A DNA stretch of 64,000 nt from Gemmobacter aquatilis (GTDB taxonomy: Bacteria > Pseudomonadota > Alphaproteobacteria > Rhodobacterales > Rhodobacteraceae). The stretch lies in assembly GCF_900110025.1 (NCBI RefSeq), contig NZ_FOCE01000001.1:310001-374000 (forward strand), in the 5' to 3' direction. The notes under the pieces are model-generated. The model saw only the letters and a program-made list of their open reading frames with translations. It searched no databases and was not told where the DNA came from. How positions within the stretch are numbered: the stretch's first letter is position 1; every line of letters begins with the position of its first letter. Both the position numbers and the translations under genes were made by a program. Positions 11,153 to 21,352 of the stretch are shown one piece after another.

Positions 11153-11738
11153 CGCGGCTTTCCTTCAGATAGGCGATCAGGGCCTGCACGGCGGCCTCGA
11201 CGGCAGCAAGGCCCAGCGTTTCGATGATATGCGTGGCGCGGGCGCGTTTGTCACGGTCGGGCATCTGGCGCGACAGGATCAGGGCGAATTGCGCCTCGGT
11301 CATGCCGGGACGGGCGAGGACGCGGGCGCGTTGCAGCGCGGGCGGGGCGGTGACGAGGAGGGTGGCGTCCATCTCGGCCTCCGATCCCTTTTCGAACAGC
11401 AGCGGAATGTCGAACACAGCGATGTCGGCGGTGCATTGGGCCAGGAAAGCGGCGCGATCTGCGGCGACCAGCGGGTGAACGAGGGATTCCAGCGCTGGCA
11501 GAAGCGCGGGGTCACGTTGCAGGGCGGATTTCAGCGTTTCACGTGAAACACCGGTCTCGGTGACCGCTTCGGGGCAAAGCGCGGCGATGGGGGCAACAGC
11601 CGCGCCGCCGGGAGCGTAGAGCCGATGCACCGCGGCATCGGCATCCCAGACCGGCAGGCCCTGCGCGCGGAAAAACCCGGCGGTGGTGGATTTGCCCATA
11701 CCGATGGAGCCGGTGAGGCCGAGGCGGAACGGAGTCAT
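11145..11738 (-). CDS. coaE: Dephospho-CoA kinase
   Basis: Last step of coenzyme A synthesis: phosphorylates dephospho-CoA at the 3' ribose hydroxyl. Walker [10 protein letters not shown] is at residues 10-18, [10 protein letters not shown] follows, and FDIPLLFE is the family's Walker B-like segment. 197 aa. Residues 64-68 read VSRET because this part of the gene is a parS site (11535-11550), so the coding sequence doubles as a ParB-binding site. Overlaps aroE by four bases (ATGA). Confidence 0.95.
   Translation of the reverse strand: MTPFRLGLTGSIGMGKSTTAGFFRAQGLPVWDADAAVHRLYAPGGAAVAPIAALCPEAVTETGVSRETLKSALQRDPALLPALESLVHPLVAADRAAFLAQCTADIAVFDIPLLFEKGSEAEMDATLLVTAPPALQRARVLARPGMTEAQFALILSRQMPDRDKRARATHIIETLGLAAVEAAVQALIAYLKESRDA
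11535..11550. promoter_or_regulatory. parS: parS site (15/16) inside coaE
   Basis: CGTTTCACGTGAAACA matches the parS consensus TGTTTCACGTGAAACA except for the first base. It lies about 1.6 kb left of the candidate origin and about 7.7 kb left of parA. The inner 14-base palindrome GTTTCACGTGAAAC is intact. Confidence 0.85.
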
Positions 11739-12574
11739 GCGCCGAGCACGGCTTTGCGCGTCGCCTCGTCCACCTCGGGGCGTTGGCCGAACCAGCGTTC
11801 AAAGCCGGGGGCGGCTTGATGCAGCAACATGCCCAGACCATCGACGACGGTGGCGCCCGCCTCTTCCGCCTCGATCAGGAACTGGGTTTTCAGCGGGGTA
11901 TAGACGATATCGGTGGCAAGCGTACCGGGGGCAAGCGCGTCGAGCGGGATGCGGAAATCGGGTTTGCCGGTCATCCCGAGGGCGGTGGTATTGACCACGG
12001 TCGCGGCGCCTTCCAGCATGTCGCCGGCATGAATCCAGTCATGCACGGTAACCTTGGCGCCGAAATCCGACCGGAACACCTCGGCCCGCGTGCGGGTGCG
12101 GTTGGCGAGCCGGATCTCTGGCACGCCAACCTCGATCAGCGCGGCCACCACGGCGCGGGCGGCGCCACCGGCACCGAAGACGGCGGCAGGGCCAGCCTGC
12201 GGGTTCCAGTTTGGCGCATGCTGGCGCAGGTTGGCGATGAAGCCCGCGCCATCCGTATTATCGGCATGGATCTTGCCATCCTTGCGGAAGATCAGCGTAT
12301 TTGCGGCCCCGATCAGCGCGGCGCGATCTGTCACCACATCGGCCAGTCGCAGCACGGTTTCCTTGTGCGGAATGGTGACATTGGCGCCGACGAAGCCCAT
12401 TTTCGGCAGCATCCGCAGCGCCTCGGCCAGATCGGCCTGCGCGATGTCCAGCGGGACGTAGTGGCCTTTGATGCCGTAACGCTTCAACCAAAAGCCATGC
12501 AGGGCGGGCGAGCGGCTATGCGCGATGGGCGAGCCGATGACACCGGCGAGCGGGATGCGCGGATGGTCGGTCAT
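11735..12574 (-). CDS. aroE: Shikimate dehydrogenase
   Basis: NADP-dependent reduction of 3-dehydroshikimate to shikimate in aromatic amino acid synthesis. The N-terminus has [13 protein letters not shown] (substrate binding), VTIPHKE with the catalytic Lys, NTDGAGF, and the nucleotide-binding GAGGAARAV. The C-terminus has [10 protein letters not shown]. 279 aa, normal length. Overlaps coaE and maf by four bases at each end, so these genes are translationally coupled. Confidence 0.96.
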   Translation of the reverse strand: MTDHPRIPLAGVIGSPIAHSRSPALHGFWLKRYGIKGHYVPLDIAQADLAEALRMLPKMGFVGANVTIPHKETVLRLADVVTDRAALIGAANTLIFRKDGKIHADNTDGAGFIANLRQHAPNWNPQAGPAAVFGAGGAARAVVAALIEVGVPEIRLANRTRTRAEVFRSDFGAKVTVHDWIHAGDMLEGAATVVNTTALGMTGKPDFRIPLDALAPGTLATDIVYTPLKTQFLIEAEEAGATVVDGLGMLLHQAAPGFERWFGQRPEVDEATRKAVLGA

Positions 12575-13182
12575 GTGGCGATAAATCCTCGAAGTTCCAG
12601 ATAGCCGAGCAACGGCAGAAGCGGCAGGCCCAAGACGGTAAAGTAATCGCCTTCGACGCGGGTGAAAAGGCGCACGCCTTCTTCTTCCAGCTTATAGGCG
12701 CCGACGGAATGGCGGATACTATCCCAGTTGCGGGCGATATAGCTGTCGAGCCAAGCCTCCGAGAAGTCGCGCATCGTCAGATCGGCGCGGCCGACATGAC
12801 GCCAGACGGGTTCGCCAGCGTCATAGAGCACAAGGGCAGAGAGCAGGCGATGCGTCTGGCCGCGCAGGGCGCAAAGCTGGGTGCGCGCCTCCTCTGGCGT
12901 TTCGGGTTTGGCCCAGACGCGGCGGTCAAATTCCAGCACCTGATCGCAGCCGAGCACCAGCGCCTCGGGGTTGCGGTCTGCGATCTTGCGGGCCTTCATT
13001 TCGGCCAGGGTATCGGCAATGTCGCGGGGATGGGCGCCCTCAGCCTCCAGCGCGCGGCGGATGGTTTCCTCGTCGATCCGCGCAGCGTGGGCGGTCACGT
13101 CGAGCGCTGCCGCGCGCAGCAGCGCAAGCCGGGTGGCAGAGGCGGAAGCAAGCAGAAGCGGGCGGTTGGGTATGGGGGTCAC
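12571..13182 (-). CDS. maf: Maf family nucleotide pyrophosphatase
   Basis: Hydrolyses modified or non-canonical nucleoside triphosphates. Family signatures are [14 protein letters not shown] at the start, GCDQVLEFD, and AYKLEEEG near the C-terminus. I chose GTG 13182, giving 203 residues that start right before the first conserved strand; an ATG at 13227 would add 15 residues unlike the family and extend into the non-coding region. First gene of the leftward block; its start abuts the candidate replication origin, and a DnaA-box-like site begins three bases upstream of it. Confidence 0.92.
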   Translation of the reverse strand: MTPIPNRPLLLASASATRLALLRAAALDVTAHAARIDEETIRRALEAEGAHPRDIADTLAEMKARKIADRNPEALVLGCDQVLEFDRRVWAKPETPEEARTQLCALRGQTHRLLSALVLYDAGEPVWRHVGRADLTMRDFSEAWLDSYIARNWDSIRHSVGAYKLEEEGVRLFTRVEGDYFTVLGLPLLPLLGYLELRGFIAT

Positions 13183-13587
13183 TCTGTGGAAAATCCCGTT
13201 TTGTTCCTGACGCCCATTTCTGGGCAAGTCGGGGTGCAGAGGAGAGGGGACCGTTGGAAGGCCGACTTGTCAAGATGAGCGCGACTGTTATCCACCTGTG
13301 AGAAAGGCGACAAGCCGGGTCGGGAAAAATGTGCCATCCACAGGTCGTGGAAAACTTGTCCCGGATCGGTGGGAAAGAGAACAGGGCGAAAGAACGCTGG
13401 AATCCTTTTGGAAAACCACGAAAAGACCGGATCGGACCAAACTGCCCACGACAACTTATCCACGGTGCGCGGGATGTGGGGAACTTCGTGGGGGAAAGTG
13501 GAAATCCTGTTATCCCTAGCCCCTACTGCATCATTCTCTTTTCTTTCTCTTTCTTTAAGAAGAAGAAGATCCAAACGGAGATCGGTG
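13183..13587. other. Candidate chromosomal replication origin (oriC)
   Basis: 405 bases without a credible gene between divergent maf and hemJ. DnaA-box-like sites against TTATCCACA: 13288-13296 TTATCCACC and 13456-13464 TTATCCACG (+, 8/9); 13185-13193 TGTGGAAAA (-, 8/9); 13334-13342 CCATCCACA (+, 7/9); 13346-13354 CGTGGAAAA and 13475-13483 TGTGGGGAA (-, 7/9); 13510-13518 TTATCCCTA (+, 7/9). A pyrimidine/AT-rich tract at 13530-13575 next to the last boxes would serve as the unwinding element. One GAATC (CcrM-type GANTC) lies at 13400-13404. Genes run away on both sides and parS sites plus parAB are close. Alphaproteobacterial origins are known beside hem genes and this conserved block. Function is inferred. 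Confidence 0.72.
13530..13575. other. AT/pyrimidine-rich tract, candidate DNA-unwinding element
   Basis: A run of CTTTTCTTTCTCTTTCTTTAA-type sequence turning into purine-rich AAGAAGAAGAAG, in a window that is otherwise strongly GC-rich. It lies between the cluster of DnaA-box-like sites and the hemJ ribosome site, the position expected for the duplex-opening region of a bacterial origin. Confidence 0.5.
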
Positions 13588-14037
13588 ATGAGTGACTTTC
13601 TGGCAGAGAGCTATGCCTGGGTGAAATTCCTGCATGTGATCTCGGTGATCAGCTGGATGGCGGGGCTGTTCTACCTGCCGCGCCTGTTCGTTTACCATGC
13701 AGAGCAGATCGAAGCCGGGACGAAGACGGATGGGCTGTTTCAGGTGATGGAGCGGCGCTTGCTGCGCGGGATCATGAACCCGGCGATGATTGCGACCTGG
13801 ATCTTCGGGCTTGCGCTGGTGCTGACGCCGGGGATTGTGGACTGGTCGATGATCTGGCCGTGGAGCAAGGCGGCTTCCGTGCTGGGAATGACCTGGTTCC
13901 ATATGTGGCTGGCGGGGCGACGGCGGGAGTTTGCGGAAGGGCGCAACACCCGGACAGGGCGGCGCTACCGGATGATGAACGAGGTGCCGACGCTGCTGAT
14001 GGTGGTGATTGTCGCCTCGGTGATCGTGAAGTTCTGA
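13588..14037 (+). CDS. hemJ: Protoporphyrinogen IX oxidase HemJ
   Basis: Membrane enzyme that oxidises protoporphyrinogen IX to protoporphyrin IX in heme (and bacteriochlorophyll) synthesis. 149 residues with about four hydrophobic helices. Family features: KFLHVISVISWMAGLFYLPRLFVYH, LGMTWFHMWLAGRRREF, and RMMNEVPTLLMV near the end; the conserved His residues bind heme. ATG 13588 follows CGGAG. First gene to the right of the candidate origin. Confidence 0.92.
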   Translation: MSDFLAESYAWVKFLHVISVISWMAGLFYLPRLFVYHAEQIEAGTKTDGLFQVMERRLLRGIMNPAMIATWIFGLALVLTPGIVDWSMIWPWSKAASVLGMTWFHMWLAGRRREFAEGRNTRTGRRYRMMNEVPTLLMVVIVASVIVKF

Positions 14038-14078
14038 GGTGGGTCTGGGGCTGAACCGCCCTGCCAGCCCTGAAAAGA

Positions 14079-14106
14079 TTGACTCGGGCCTTCGCTGCGC
14101 ATAAAG
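14079..14106 (+). promoter_or_regulatory. Possible sigma-70 type promoter of rho
   Basis: TTGACT (14079-14084), 16-base spacer, ATAAAG (14101-14106), in the 169-base leader between hemJ and rho. The -35 is good and the -10 is weak. Long leaders before rho often take part in autogenous control; no clear attenuator hairpin was seen here. Confidence 0.35.
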
Positions 14107-14206
14107 GGCAGAAAGCTGGGCCGTCCGGTCCGAAGCGTTTCCCATTTTGACAGTGACCCGGTGCCCCGCGATTGCGGTGCGACACCAAGCGATGAACGGC
14201 TTTTGC

Positions 14207-15478
14207 ATGAACACCGAACGGCTCAACCTCTCCGATCTCAAAGCCAAGACGCCGGCCGATCTGCTGGCAATGGCGGAGGAATGGGAGATCGAGAACGCGC
14301 CCTCGATGCGCAAGGGCGAGATGATGTTCTCGATCCTCAAGGAACATGCCGAAGAAGGCTGGGAAATCGGCGGCGACGGTGTGCTGGAGGTGTTGCAGGA
14401 CGGGTTCGGCTTCCTGCGCTCTCCCTCGGCCAACTATCTGCCCGGCCCGGATGACATTTATGTCGGCCCCGAGATGATCCGCCAGTTTTCGCTGCGGACG
14501 GGGGACACGATCGAAGGTGTCATTCAGGCGCCGCGCGAAAGCGAACGCTATTTCTGCCTGACCAAGGCGACCAAGATCAACTTCGATGACCCGGAAAAGG
14601 CGCGCCACAAGGTGCACTTTGACAACCTGACGCCGCTTTACCCTGATGAGCGGCTGAAGATGGAAGTCGAAGACCCGACCGTGCGGGACCGCTCGGCGCG
14701 GATCATCGATCTGGTTTCGCCCATCGGCAAGGGCCAGCGGGCGCTGATCGTCGCGCCGCCGCGCACGGGTAAGACGGTTCTGTTGCAGAACATCGCGCAT
14801 TCGATCGCGGTCAATCACCCGGAATGTTATCTGATCGTGCTGCTGATCGACGAGCGGCCGGAAGAGGTGACGGACATGCAGCGCTCGGTGAAGGGGGAGG
14901 TTGTGTCCTCGACCTTCGACGAACCGGCGACGCGGCACGTGGCTGTGGCGGAAATGGTGATCGAAAAGGCCAAGCGGCTGGTCGAGCACAAGCGCGATGT
15001 GGTGATCCTGCTCGATTCGATCACCCGTCTGGGCCGTGCCTTCAACACCGTTGTGCCGTCGAGCGGCAAGGTGCTGACCGGCGGTGTGGATGCGAATGCG
15101 CTGCAACGCCCGAAGCGCTTCTTCGGCGCGGCGCGGAACATCGAGGAAGGCGGCTCGCTGACCATCATTGCGACGGCGCTGATCGACACCGGCAGCCGCA
15201 TGGACGAGGTGATCTTCGAAGAATTCAAGGGCACCGGCAACAGCGAGATCGTGCTGGACCGCAAGGTGGCCGACAAGCGTGTGTTCCCGGCGATGGATAT
15301 CCTGAAATCCGGCACGCGGAAGGAAGATCTGCTGGTCGAGAAGTCGGACCTGCAGAAAACCTATGTTCTGCGCCGCATCCTGAACCCGATGGGCACGACG
15401 GACGCCATCGAGTTCTTGATTTCCAAGCTGAAGCAGACCAAATCCAACGCCGAGTTCTTCGATTCGATGAATACCTGA
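14207..15478 (+). CDS. rho: Transcription termination factor Rho
   Basis: Hexameric RNA-dependent ATPase that ends transcription at Rho-dependent sites. The N-terminal RNA-binding domain carries DGFGFLRS near residues 65-72; the ATPase domain has Walker A APPRTGKT near residue 185, [13 protein letters not shown], and the Q-loop/R-loop part [14 protein letters not shown] chose ATG 14207 (MNTERLNL), which gives 423 residues and the normal N-terminus; upstream ATGs at 14192 and 14147 would add unrelated residues. Followed by mnmE after 24 bases. Confidence 0.96.
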   Translation: MNTERLNLSDLKAKTPADLLAMAEEWEIENAPSMRKGEMMFSILKEHAEEGWEIGGDGVLEVLQDGFGFLRSPSANYLPGPDDIYVGPEMIRQFSLRTGDTIEGVIQAPRESERYFCLTKATKINFDDPEKARHKVHFDNLTPLYPDERLKMEVEDPTVRDRSARIIDLVSPIGKGQRALIVAPPRTGKTVLLQNIAHSIAVNHPECYLIVLLIDERPEEVTDMQRSVKGEVVSSTFDEPATRHVAVAEMVIEKAKRLVEHKRDVVILLDSITRLGRAFNTVVPSSGKVLTGGVDANALQRPKRFFGAARNIEEGGSLTIIATALIDTGSRMDEVIFEEFKGTGNSEIVLDRKVADKRVFPAMDILKSGTRKEDLLVEKSDLQKTYVLRRILNPMGTTDAIEFLISKLKQTKSNAEFFDSMNT

Positions 15479-15502
15479 CGCTGCAACCGCACGGGGTGGG
15501 TG

Positions 15503-16795
15503 ATGGATACGATCTACGCTCTGGCAACCGCCAGAGGCCGTGCGGGTGTTTCTGTTATCCGCATTTCGGGGGCGCGCGCGCATGAGGTTGTAGCTGCGGT
15601 GACGCAGCGACCCTTGCCCGAGGCGCGGCAGGTCGCGCTGCGCCGGATCTGGCGGGGCAGCGATGTGCTGGATGAAGGTCTGGTGCTGCTGTTTGACGGC
15701 GGCAGCAGCTTTACCGGCGAGCCGGTGGCCGAATTGCAGCTTCATGGATCGGTGGCGGTTGTGGGTGCGGTGCTGCGGTTGCTGGCCGATCAGCCGGGTT
15801 TGCGGTTGGCCGAGGCGGGGGAATTTACCCGGCGGGCGCTGGAAAACGGACGACTGGATCTGGTGCAGGTCGAAGGTCTGGCTGATCTGATCGACGCCGA
15901 GACGGAAGCACAGCGCAAGCAGGCGCTTCGGGTGTTTTCAGGCCATGTCGGACAGAGGATCGAGGGCTGGCGGACCCGCCTGCTGCGCGCGGCGGCGCTG
16001 CTGGAGGCGGTGATCGACTTTGTGGACGAGGATGTTCCGGTCGATGTGACGCCTGAAGTGTTGCAGTTGATCGACGGGCTGCTGATCGAGATGCGGGCCG
16101 AAGTGGCAGGCGCGCGGATTGCCGAGCGGATTCGCGACGGGTTCGAGGTGGCGATTGTCGGTGCGCCGAATGCCGGCAAGTCCACGCTGCTGAACGCTCT
16201 GGCCGGGCGTGATGCTGCGATCACTTCGGAAATTGCCGGGACGACACGGGATGTGATCGAAGTGCGCATGGAGCTGAGCGGGCTGCCGGTGACCTTGCTG
16301 GATACGGCAGGGCTGCGGGAAACCGAGGATCAGGTTGAGGCCATCGGTGTTTCGCGGGCGCTGGCACGGGCTGGACAGGCCGATTTGCGGGTGTTTCTGT
16401 TGACCGAACCGGGTGAGCAATTGCCGATCCAGCCGGAAGCAGAGGATCTGGTGGTGCTGGGGAAGGCCGATCTGCGCAGCGCTGCGGATGGGATGGCGAT
16501 TTCCGGTCAGACCGGGGCAGGCGTGGATCGGCTGGTGGCCGAGATTACCGCGCGGCTGATGGAGCGGAGCGCCGGAGCCTCGAGCCTGGTGCGGGAACGG
16601 CACCGCTTGGCAGTGATTGGTGCGATCGAGGGTTTGGAATCGGCGCGGGTTGAGATATTGATGGGAAGTGAAAGAATCGAGCTGGCGGCGGAGTATCTTC
16701 GCAAGGCCACCCGTGCCCTTGATGTTGTGATCGGGCGGATCGGCGTGGAAGATGTGCTGGGCGAGATCTTCTCCAGTTTCTGTATCGGGAAGTGA
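15503..16795 (+). CDS. mnmE: tRNA modification GTPase MnmE
   Basis: With MnmG it adds the (carboxymethyl)aminomethyl group to U34 of certain tRNAs. N-terminal folate-binding domain begins [23 protein letters not shown]; the inserted G domain has GAPNAGKS near residue 220 and a DTAG G3 motif ([12 protein letters not shown]); the protein ends with the catalytic CIGK motif. 430 aa. A GTG at 15500 would add one residue. The stop is two bases before the mnmG ATG, matching their joint function. Confidence 0.96.
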   Translation: MDTIYALATARGRAGVSVIRISGARAHEVVAAVTQRPLPEARQVALRRIWRGSDVLDEGLVLLFDGGSSFTGEPVAELQLHGSVAVVGAVLRLLADQPGLRLAEAGEFTRRALENGRLDLVQVEGLADLIDAETEAQRKQALRVFSGHVGQRIEGWRTRLLRAAALLEAVIDFVDEDVPVDVTPEVLQLIDGLLIEMRAEVAGARIAERIRDGFEVAIVGAPNAGKSTLLNALAGRDAAITSEIAGTTRDVIEVRMELSGLPVTLLDTAGLRETEDQVEAIGVSRALARAGQADLRVFLLTEPGEQLPIQPEAEDLVVLGKADLRSAADGMAISGQTGAGVDRLVAEITARLMERSAGASSLVRERHRLAVIGAIEGLESARVEILMGSERIELAAEYLRKATRALDVVIGRIGVEDVLGEIFSSFCIGK

Positions 16796-16797
16796 GG

Positions 16798-18675
16798 ATG
16801 TTTCACGTGAAACATTTCGATGTCATTGTGATTGGTGCGGGCCACGCGGGCTGCGAGGCGGCTGCAGCTTCGGCACGGATGGGGGCGGCAACGCTTCTGG
16901 TGACGCTGCGGCGGCGCGATATCGGTACGATGTCTTGCAACCCAGCGATTGGCGGCCTGGGCAAGGGCCATCTGGTGCGCGAGATTGATGCGCTGGACGG
17001 CGTGATGGGCCAGGTTGCCGACCGGGCGGGGATTCAGTTCCGCCTGTTGAACAGGCGCAAGGGGCCAGCGGTTCAGGGGCCGCGCACACAGGCGGACCGG
17101 GCGCTTTACCGTGCCGAGATGCAGGTTGCGCTGGCGGCGCAGGCCGGGCTGGAGATTCTGGAGGCCGAGGTCAGCGATCTGGTTCAGGACGGTGCGAGGG
17201 TTGTCGGGGTTCGTCTGTCAGATGGCAGCGAGATTCGCGCCGGAGCGGTGATTCTGACGGCAGGCACTTTCCTGAACGGCATTATCCATATCGGGGATGT
17301 GCGGCACAGTGCCGGGCGGATGGGGGACAAACCGTCGATTGCGCTGGCGCAACGGCTTGCAAGCTTTGATCTGGCGCGGGGGCGGCTGAAAACCGGCACG
17401 CCGCCGCGGCTGGATGGGACGACAATTGCCTGGGAAAAGCTGGACCGGCAGTTGGGCGACGATGAGCCAACGATGTTTTCTTTCCTGAACAAGCGGCCTT
17501 TTGTGCGCCAAATCGCTTGCGGTATCACCCATACCAACCCGCGTACCCATGACATCATCCGGCAGAACCTGTCGCGCTCGGCGATGTATGGCGGGCATAT
17601 CGAGGGGGTCGGCCCGCGGTACTGCCCCTCGATCGAAGATAAAGTTGTGCGCTTCGCTGACAAGGACAGCCATCAGGTGTTTCTGGAGCCGGAGGGGTTG
17701 GAGGACAGCACGGTCTATCCCAACGGAATTTCGAGCTCTCTGCCGGTTGAAGTGCAAGAGGCCTATGTGCGGTCGATTGAAGGGTTGGAGGATGTGCGCA
17801 TCCTGCAGCCCGCTTATGCGATCGAATATGACTATTTCGATCCGCGTGGTTTGCGCCCGACGTTGGAAAGCAAATCGGTGCCGGGGCTGTATTTTGCCGG
17901 TCAGATCAATGGGACGACGGGCTATGAAGAGGCTGCGGCGCAGGGTCTGGTTGCCGGGCTGAACGCAGCCCGGGCGGTGCAAGAAGCGGATCCGGTGATC
18001 TTTTCGCGTGCGTCGAGCTATATCGGCGTCATGGTGGATGATTTGCTGAGCTATGGCGTGACAGAGCCGTATCGCATGTTCACCTCGCGCGCGGAGTTCC
18101 GTCTTTCGATTCGCGCGGACAATGCGGATCAGCGGCTGACCGAAGAAGGGATTCGTATTGGTTGCGTCGGGGAAGTGCGGGCTCAGATCTTTGCTGAAAA
18201 GATGATGAAGCTTGACCGTGCGAAAACTGCGCTGGATGCCCTTCGATTGACCCCGAAAGAAGCCGGAGAGAGCGGGGTGGTGGTCAGCAAGGACAGCGGA
18301 CGGCGATCGGTACTGGAACTGCTGGCTTTTCCCGATGCCAGCGTTGAAGCCTTCGCCGGGTGTTGTGTCGAGTTCGATGCGCTGGATGTGGATTTGCGCG
18401 CGCAGATTCGCACCGATGCGATCTATGCTCAATTTGCGGACCGCCAGAAAGCGGATGCGGCAGCGATTCGCCGGGATGAGGCGATGGAAATTCCGGTGGA
18501 TTTCGATTTTGCGGCGCTTTCCGGTCTGTCGGGTGAGTTGACGCAGAAGTTGCAGCGCGCGCGCCCTGCCAACCTCGCACAAGCAAGCCGGATCGAGGGG
18601 ATGACACCGGCCGCGCTGGTGCTGATTCTGGCGCGGTTGCGCCGGGGGCTCGGCCAGAAGGCGGTTGGCGCATGA
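16798..18675 (+). CDS. mnmG: tRNA uridine-5-carboxymethylaminomethyl(34) synthesis protein MnmG
   Basis: FAD-dependent partner of MnmE. FAD motif [10 protein letters not shown] at residues 13-22, [13 protein letters not shown]-like segment (here [11 protein letters not shown]), and [13 protein letters not shown]. 625 aa. ATG 16798 yields MFHVKH; this odd start is the translation of a perfect parS site (16799-16814) that overlaps the start codon. A GTG at 16792 is also possible. Similar MFHVKH starts occur on other Rhodobacteraceae MnmG proteins, so the parS-start fusion appears conserved. Overlaps rsmG by four bases. Confidence 0.96.
   Translation: MFHVKHFDVIVIGAGHAGCEAAAASARMGAATLLVTLRRRDIGTMSCNPAIGGLGKGHLVREIDALDGVMGQVADRAGIQFRLLNRRKGPAVQGPRTQADRALYRAEMQVALAAQAGLEILEAEVSDLVQDGARVVGVRLSDGSEIRAGAVILTAGTFLNGIIHIGDVRHSAGRMGDKPSIALAQRLASFDLARGRLKTGTPPRLDGTTIAWEKLDRQLGDDEPTMFSFLNKRPFVRQIACGITHTNPRTHDIIRQNLSRSAMYGGHIEGVGPRYCPSIEDKVVRFADKDSHQVFLEPEGLEDSTVYPNGISSSLPVEVQEAYVRSIEGLEDVRILQPAYAIEYDYFDPRGLRPTLESKSVPGLYFAGQINGTTGYEEAAAQGLVAGLNAARAVQEADPVIFSRASSYIGVMVDDLLSYGVTEPYRMFTSRAEFRLSIRADNADQRLTEEGIRIGCVGEVRAQIFAEKMMKLDRAKTALDALRLTPKEAGESGVVVSKDSGRRSVLELLAFPDASVEAFAGCCVEFDALDVDLRAQIRTDAIYAQFADRQKADAAAIRRDEAMEIPVDFDFAALSGLSGELTQKLQRARPANLAQASRIEGMTPAALVLILARLRRGLGQKAVGA
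16799..16814. promoter_or_regulatory. parS: parS site (16/16) over the mnmG start codon
   Basis: Perfect palindrome TGTTTCACGTGAAACA. It starts at the second base of the mnmG ATG, so ParB binding here would cover the translation-start region. About 3.2 kb right of the candidate origin. Confidence 0.93.
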
Positions 18676-19286
18676 TGGCGGGAGATCTGCCGTTGGATGT
18701 TTCACGTGAAACACTGGCAAAGCTAGAGATCTATGTCGAAATGCTGCGCAAGTGGAATGTGGCGATCAATCTGGTCGCCAAATCCACGCTGGAGGATTTG
18801 TGGCAGCGCCACATTGTTGATTCCGCGCAATTGGCGGAGCATTTTGGCGATGTGACCGGAACCTGGCTGGATCTGGGCAGCGGTGGTGGTTTGCCAGGCC
18901 TGGTTCTTGCGATCATCGCGCAGGGGCAGGGCCGGGATCTGCATTTCCATCTGGTGGAATCCGATCTGCGCAAGGCGACCTTTCTGCGGCAGGTCGCGCA
19001 GCGGCTTGAGTTGCCGGTAACAGTTTCAGCGGTGCGGATCGAGTCGCTGGCGCCGCAGAATGCGGATGTCATCTCGGCGCGTGCGCTTGCGCCATTGAAG
19101 GTGCTGTGCAGCCATGCGGCCCGGCATATGGCGGCGGACGGGTTTGCCATTTTCCCAAAAGGCAGCCATGCTGCGGCGGAAATTGACGAGGCGCGTGCAA
19201 TCTGGGATTTCACGGTCGAGACATATCCCAGCCTTACCAATGCTGATGCCGAAGTGATCAAAGTGAAGAATATCCGCCATGTCTGA
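18672..19286 (+). CDS. rsmG: 16S rRNA (guanine(527)-N7)-methyltransferase RsmG
   Basis: SAM-dependent methyltransferase for G527 of 16S rRNA; loss is known to give low-level streptomycin resistance. SAM-binding [10 protein letters not shown] at residues 67-76; [18 protein letters not shown] is the typical adenine-binding stretch. 204 aa. Residues 10-14 read VSRET because of the embedded parS site at 18698-18713. Starts inside the mnmG stop (ATGATGG) and overlaps parA by eight bases, forming a gidA-gidB-parA-parB operon. Confidence 0.95.
   Translation: MMAGDLPLDVSRETLAKLEIYVEMLRKWNVAINLVAKSTLEDLWQRHIVDSAQLAEHFGDVTGTWLDLGSGGGLPGLVLAIIAQGQGRDLHFHLVESDLRKATFLRQVAQRLELPVTVSAVRIESLAPQNADVISARALAPLKVLCSHAARHMAADGFAIFPKGSHAAAEIDEARAIWDFTVETYPSLTNADAEVIKVKNIRHV
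18698..18713. promoter_or_regulatory. parS: parS site (16/16) inside rsmG
   Basis: Perfect TGTTTCACGTGAAACA in the first codons of rsmG, 566 bases upstream of the parA start. ParB bound here could repress the downstream parAB genes as well as mark the centromere. Confidence 0.93.
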
Positions 19287-20103
19287 TCCCACCCGCCCGC
19301 GCCAGCCCACCATCATTGCCGTCACGAACCAGAAGGGCGGTGTGGGCAAGACCACCACTGCGATCAATCTTGGGGCAGGATTGGCAGAAATGGGGGCGCG
19401 TGTTCTGCTTGTGGATCTGGATCCGCAGGGCAATGCCTCCACCGGCCTTGGGGTAGATGTCTCGCAGCGGGATCTGACGAGCTATGATGTGCTGCTGGAA
19501 GACGTGGCGATCACCGACGCGATTCAGCAGACTCTGATCCAGAATCTGTTGATCTGCCCGGCAAATGCCGATCTGGCCTCGGCCGACATCGAACTTGTGT
19601 CAAACGAGAAGCGCAGCTTCTTGCTGCATGATGCGTTGCGGCAGCGTGAAATTGACGGATTGCAGCTGGATTTCATCCTGCTGGACTGTCCGCCTTCGCT
19701 GAGCTTGTTGACCGTGAATGCCCTTTGCGCCAGCCATTCGGTGCTGATCCCGTTGCAAAGCGAGTTCTTTGCGCTGGAGGGCCTGTCGCAACTGATGCTG
19801 ACCATTCGCAAGGTGCGCGAATCCGCCAACCCGCAGTTGCGGATCGAGGGGGTGGTGTTGACCATGTATGACGGGCGCAACAACCTGTCGCTTCAGGTTG
19901 AAAAAGATGTGCGCGAAACGCTGGGCGATCTGGTGTTTGCCACAGTGATTCCGCGCAATGTGCGGGTCAGCGAGGCGCCGTCTTATGCCATGCCGGTGCT
20001 GACCTATGACAGCGCGTCCAAGGGAAGCGAGGCCTATCGGGCCCTGGCGCGCGAAATCGCGGCGCATCATGGAATGGCGGAACGCGCCGGAAAAGAGAGC
20101 TGA
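19279..20103 (+). CDS. parA: Chromosome-partitioning ATPase ParA
   Basis: Deviant-Walker ATPase that binds the nucleoid and pulls ParB-parS complexes apart after replication. Deviant Walker A KGGVGKT at residues 19-25, LLVDLDPQGNAS, and LDCPPSLSLLT (Walker B). 274 aa. The start lies inside the end of rsmG, and parB starts two bases after its stop. The order gidA-gidB-parA-parB is the chromosomal, not plasmid, arrangement. Confidence 0.97.
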   Translation: MSDPTRPRQPTIIAVTNQKGGVGKTTTAINLGAGLAEMGARVLLVDLDPQGNASTGLGVDVSQRDLTSYDVLLEDVAITDAIQQTLIQNLLICPANADLASADIELVSNEKRSFLLHDALRQREIDGLQLDFILLDCPPSLSLLTVNALCASHSVLIPLQSEFFALEGLSQLMLTIRKVRESANPQLRIEGVVLTMYDGRNNLSLQVEKDVRETLGDLVFATVIPRNVRVSEAPSYAMPVLTYDSASKGSEAYRALAREIAAHHGMAERAGKES

Positions 20104-20105
20104 GC

Positions 20106-21023
20106 ATGGAAAAGAAGATCGAGCGCCGGGGTTTGGGGCGCGGGCTTTCGGCATTGATGGCAGATATCAGCGTGGATCCGGCGCCGGTGGCCGCTGCCCC
20201 CGGGGCTGCGCGGGCATCGGATGTCTTGCCGATTGAGCGGATCAAGCCCAACCCATTGCAGCCACGGCGCAGCTTCACGGATGAAAATCTGCGCGAACTT
20301 GCCAATTCCCTGCAACAGAAGGGCGTGTTGCAGCCGTTGATTGTGCGGCCCATCGCGGGCACGAACAGCTATGAGATTGTTGCCGGTGAGCGGCGCTGGC
20401 GCGCGGCGCAGCTGGCGCAACTGCATGAATTGCCGGTGCTGATCCGCGATTTCGACGACACGGAAGTTCTTGAAGTCGCGATCATCGAGAACATCCAGCG
20501 TGCTGATCTGAATGCGATCGAAGAAGCGCTGGCCTATCGTCAGTTGATGGATCGGTTTGGCCATACCCAGGAAAAGCTGGCCGAAGCTCTGTCGAAAAGC
20601 CGCAGCCATATCGCGAATCTTCTGCGCTTGCTGAACCTGCCCGAGGATGTTCAGGGTCTGGTGCGGGGGGGGCAGTTGAGTGCTGGCCATGCGCGGGCAT
20701 TGATTACGGCGCCCGATGCGTCGGAACTGGCAAAGGCGGTCGTCGCGCGTGGGCTGAACGTGCGGGAAACAGAGGAGCTGGTGCGCAAACCTGCCTCTGA
20801 GGGGCGCAAGGGGGAATCGGCTCGCCGCTCTGCTGGGGCAGAAAAGGATGCGGATACGCGTGCGTTGGAGGCGGATCTGAGCGCCAATCTTGGCATGGCG
20901 GTGATGATCGCGCATGAACCGGGCGGCGAACGGGGCACGCTGTCCATCCGCTATAATACACTGGAAGATCTGGACCTGCTGTGCCGGGTGCTGTCGCTTA
21001 TGCCGAGGGACGGCTCCATATAA
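20106..21023 (+). CDS. parB: Chromosome-partitioning protein ParB
   Basis: CTP-dependent clamp that loads at parS and spreads. N-terminal RRGLGRGLSALM contacts ParA; PLQPRR and GERRWRA (near residues 93-99) are the CTP-binding boxes; the central helix-turn-helix follows around THTQEKLAEALSKSRSHIANLLRL-type sequence. The C-terminus (GTLSIRYNTLEDLDLLC) is the dimer domain. 305 aa. The last 26 bases overlap the convergent DUF454 gene. Four parS targets are visible in this window. Confidence 0.97.
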   Translation: MEKKIERRGLGRGLSALMADISVDPAPVAAAPGAARASDVLPIERIKPNPLQPRRSFTDENLRELANSLQQKGVLQPLIVRPIAGTNSYEIVAGERRWRAAQLAQLHELPVLIRDFDDTEVLEVAIIENIQRADLNAIEEALAYRQLMDRFGHTQEKLAEALSKSRSHIANLLRLLNLPEDVQGLVRGGQLSAGHARALITAPDASELAKAVVARGLNVRETEELVRKPASEGRKGESARRSAGAEKDADTRALEADLSANLGMAVMIAHEPGGERGTLSIRYNTLEDLDLLCRVLSLMPRDGSI

Positions 21024-21351
21024 ACAGTGCCGTGGCCCCAAGGGCTGCGGCCTGAAGCGTCAGAAGCCAGATTGGCAAGCCCAGCACAGCCGAGATCAGC
21101 CAGACCGCCAGCATCGACAGGGTGGAGAATTGCTTCGCCCTCAGGCTGATGGCGCCGCGTTCCCGCCAGGCGAGGATGGGCGGGCCGAATTGCGGATGGT
21201 TGATCAGCCAGTTGTGCAATCGCTCTGACGATTTTGAAAAGCAGAAGGCGGCGAGGATCAGGAAAGGCACGGTCGGCAGGATGGGCGTCACGACGCCTAC
21301 GATGCCCAGAAGCGTGGCCAGCCCGCCTGCAATCAGCCAGATCAGGCGCAT
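20998..21351 (-). CDS. DUF454 (YbaN) family membrane protein
   Basis: 117-residue inner-membrane protein with hydrophobic helices at about 3-20, 22-42 and 75-108. PTVPFLILAAFCFSKSSERLHNWL is the DUF454 signature. Function unknown in the family. Starts one base after the hemW stop and ends 26 bases into the 3' end of parB on the other strand. ATG 21351 is chosen because the upstream ATG at 21387 is inside hemW. Confidence 0.85.
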   Translation of the reverse strand: MRLIWLIAGGLATLLGIVGVVTPILPTVPFLILAAFCFSKSSERLHNWLINHPQFGPPILAWRERGAISLRAKQFSTLSMLAVWLISAVLGLPIWLLTLQAAALGATALFIWSRPSA

Positions 21352-21352
21352 G

